This document shows positions 63,035-64,000 of a DNA stretch of 64,000 nt, one piece after another. Position 1 is the first letter of the stretch; every line of letters starts with the position of its first letter. Origin of the DNA: Prorocentrum cordatum (Eukaryota; Sar; Dinophyceae; Prorocentrales; Prorocentraceae); NCBI GenBank assembly GCA_963575745.1, contig CAUYUJ010015948.1, forward strand, positions 169,361 through 233,360, in the 5' to 3' direction. A program made the position numbers and the translations under genes. The notes under the pieces are model-generated. The model searched no databases, had not been told where the DNA came from, and saw nothing but the letters and a program-made list of their open reading frames with translations.

Positions 63035-63368
63035 TTCCAGGCGCCCGGACGTCTGGGCGCGGAGAGGGGAACGAACTCATCATACAAACATGCAGACAAA
63101 CTCGGAAGTCCGCGCGGATTCCTCGAATCGGCGCTGGATCCCCCACACTTGCGCGCTCCGCGCGCCAGGGGCGGCGCCGGAGGCGCCACCTTCGGTGGCA
63201 GCTCATGGAAGGCTCCCATACCATCTTGTCGGCTCTTGCGAATCGACGCTAATCGACGCGAGTCGACGCTAGTCGGCGCTGTCTCGTCGACTCCCAGGCG
63301 CTGATCGACGCCAGTCGACGCTAAAGAAGGCATTGCGAGGGCATCTACTCAAACCTTGGTGATAGGAA
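63035..63368. repeat. Half copy of the 657-791 foldback element, and spacer
   Basis: CTCGGAAGTCCGCGCGGATT at 63101 through GGCGGCGCCGGAGGCGCCA near 63190 matches the left arm and core of the 657-791 element. The right arm is missing. GACGCTAATCGACGCGAGTCGACG short repeats follow (about 63245-63320; also 62580-62620). Confidence 0.6.
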
Positions 63369-63523
63369 GGCACCAACTATACACCAGCACCGATCCTGGC
63401 CAGGATCACCCTGGGCCCAGGATCGGTGTATACGCCCTCCTGCCTTGGGCAAGAAGGCATATACACCGATCCTGGGCCTAGGATCGGCCTGGCCAGGATC
63501 GGTGTAGGTGTATAGTTGGTGCC
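63369..63523. repeat. Foldback element, 155 bp
   Basis: The left arm 63369-63436 (GGCACCAACTATACACC..., ending GTGTATACGCC) and the right arm 63456-63523 (GGCATATACACC..., ending GGTGTATAGTTGGTGCC) are inverted copies of 68 bp with about nine differences, around a 19-bp loop. Each arm holds two CCGATCCTGG-type words, themselves palindromic (CCTGGCCAGG, CCTAGG). No ORF. Confidence 0.8.
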
Positions 63524-63800
63524 CTCCGAGGTGATTTGCTACCGGAGCCGCCCCTCCGCCGAGAGGCCCTCCGCAGCGGCCCTCCGAACAGGCCCTCCGC
63601 GGCGGGCCCTCCGCGGCGGCCCTCCGAGGGGGGCCCTCCGCGGCGGGCCCTCCGCGGGGGCCCTCTGCGCGGGCTCTCCGCGGCCCTCCGCGGCGGCCCC
63701 CCGCCCGGGCCCTCCGCGGCGGCCCGCCGCCGCCGCGCACCCCTCCGCGGCCAAGGCCGCCGCGCGGAGGGCCTGGGCCGCTCGGAGGGCCGCTCGGAGG
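63524..63800 (+). repeat. GGCCCTCCGCGGCG minisatellite
   Basis: Units of about 11-16 bp, GGCCCTCCGCGGCGG, roughly 18-20 copies with variants CCTCCGAGGGGG and CCTCCGAACA. All frames are open (Arg/Gly/Pro/Ala). Confidence 0.8.
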
Positions 63801-64000
63801 GCCAGCAGACCTCTTTCGCGCCGAGGAAGAGGAGCACGGCGGATTGTCTTCCGCTATGCTGTCGGCCTCCAGGGGCCCTGGCTGGGCCTCGAGGCCGCCA
63901 AAGCACGACGGAGGAGAAGCATCCGGTCCCCGGGAAGGGGTCCAGACCTCCTCAGAAACGGCAAAGGATGTTGTGTTACCAGTCTATATAAACAAATGCA
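63801..64000. other. Terminal spacer
   Basis: No recognised gene to the end of the window. Confidence 0.35.

Noticed and set aside
1-64000. Dinoflagellate spliced-leader sequence (CCGTAGCCATTTTGGCTCAAG type), which would have confirmed the taxon
   Set aside because: I saw no match on either strand by eye, so it is not used as evidence.

Overview
The window looks like nuclear DNA from a eukaryotic microbe with a large, repeat-swollen, GC-rich genome. A core dinoflagellate is the best guess (about 0.7, inference). Grounds: one long intact non-LTR retrotransposon ORF (endonuclease, reverse transcriptase, C2H2 fingers); a short basic motif gene (RRRPNRTAAERRAQ) of a kind I associate, from memory, with dinoflagellate predicted proteomes; extreme gene sparsity; kilobases of (GGA/TCC)n and (GAT)n simple repeats; and many unrelated minisatellites packed side by side. 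There is no operon structure, no Shine-Dalgarno pattern, no CRISPR, and no rRNA gene or intact tRNA gene that I can see. No promoter or poly(A) signal can be called with confidence.

Layout. 1-5 kb: foldback elements (657-791, 959-1146, 2470-2553), a (GAT)n block and copy A of a three-copy dispersed element (4057-4720) with a CCT tail. 5.1-7.6 kb: a dinoflagellate-type motif gene (5154-5912), a duplication and a candidate exon leading into a 33-bp coding-type repeat. 8.2-10.5 kb: a 144-bp palindrome and a ~140-bp satellite. 10.7-16 kb: a LINE on the minus strand, the best gene content of the window. 16-30 kb: a mosaic of satellites, microsatellites and small dispersed repeats with almost no recognisable coding sequence. 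29.7-30.4 kb: an 18-bp satellite. 31.1-32.0 kb: two exons of a class I SAM-dependent methyltransferase (minus strand). 32.3-33.1 kb: copy B of the dispersed element. 36-49.7 kb: a long series of tandem repeats, including a ~90-bp G-run VNTR (45.7-47 kb) and a CCCGACCCG array (47.9-49.3 kb). 49.7-52.7 kb: ~60-bp repeats interleaved with duplicated blocks. 56.4-57.7 kb: a 1.3-kb almost pure purine tract. 59.1-59.6 kb: copy C, inverted. 60.1-62.3 kb: a broken gene for a protein with a signal peptide and a C-terminal membrane helix. 63.4-63.8 kb: another foldback element and a GC minisatellite.

Working together: there is no pathway here. The LINE is the only apparent autonomous machinery. Several other families have retroposon or MITE features (microsatellite tails, terminal inverted repeats, one 9-bp flanking duplication), so the region reads as accumulated mobile DNA with isolated host exons. 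Most long open frames over GC-rich or triplet-repeat DNA are artefacts of composition and are not annotated as genes.
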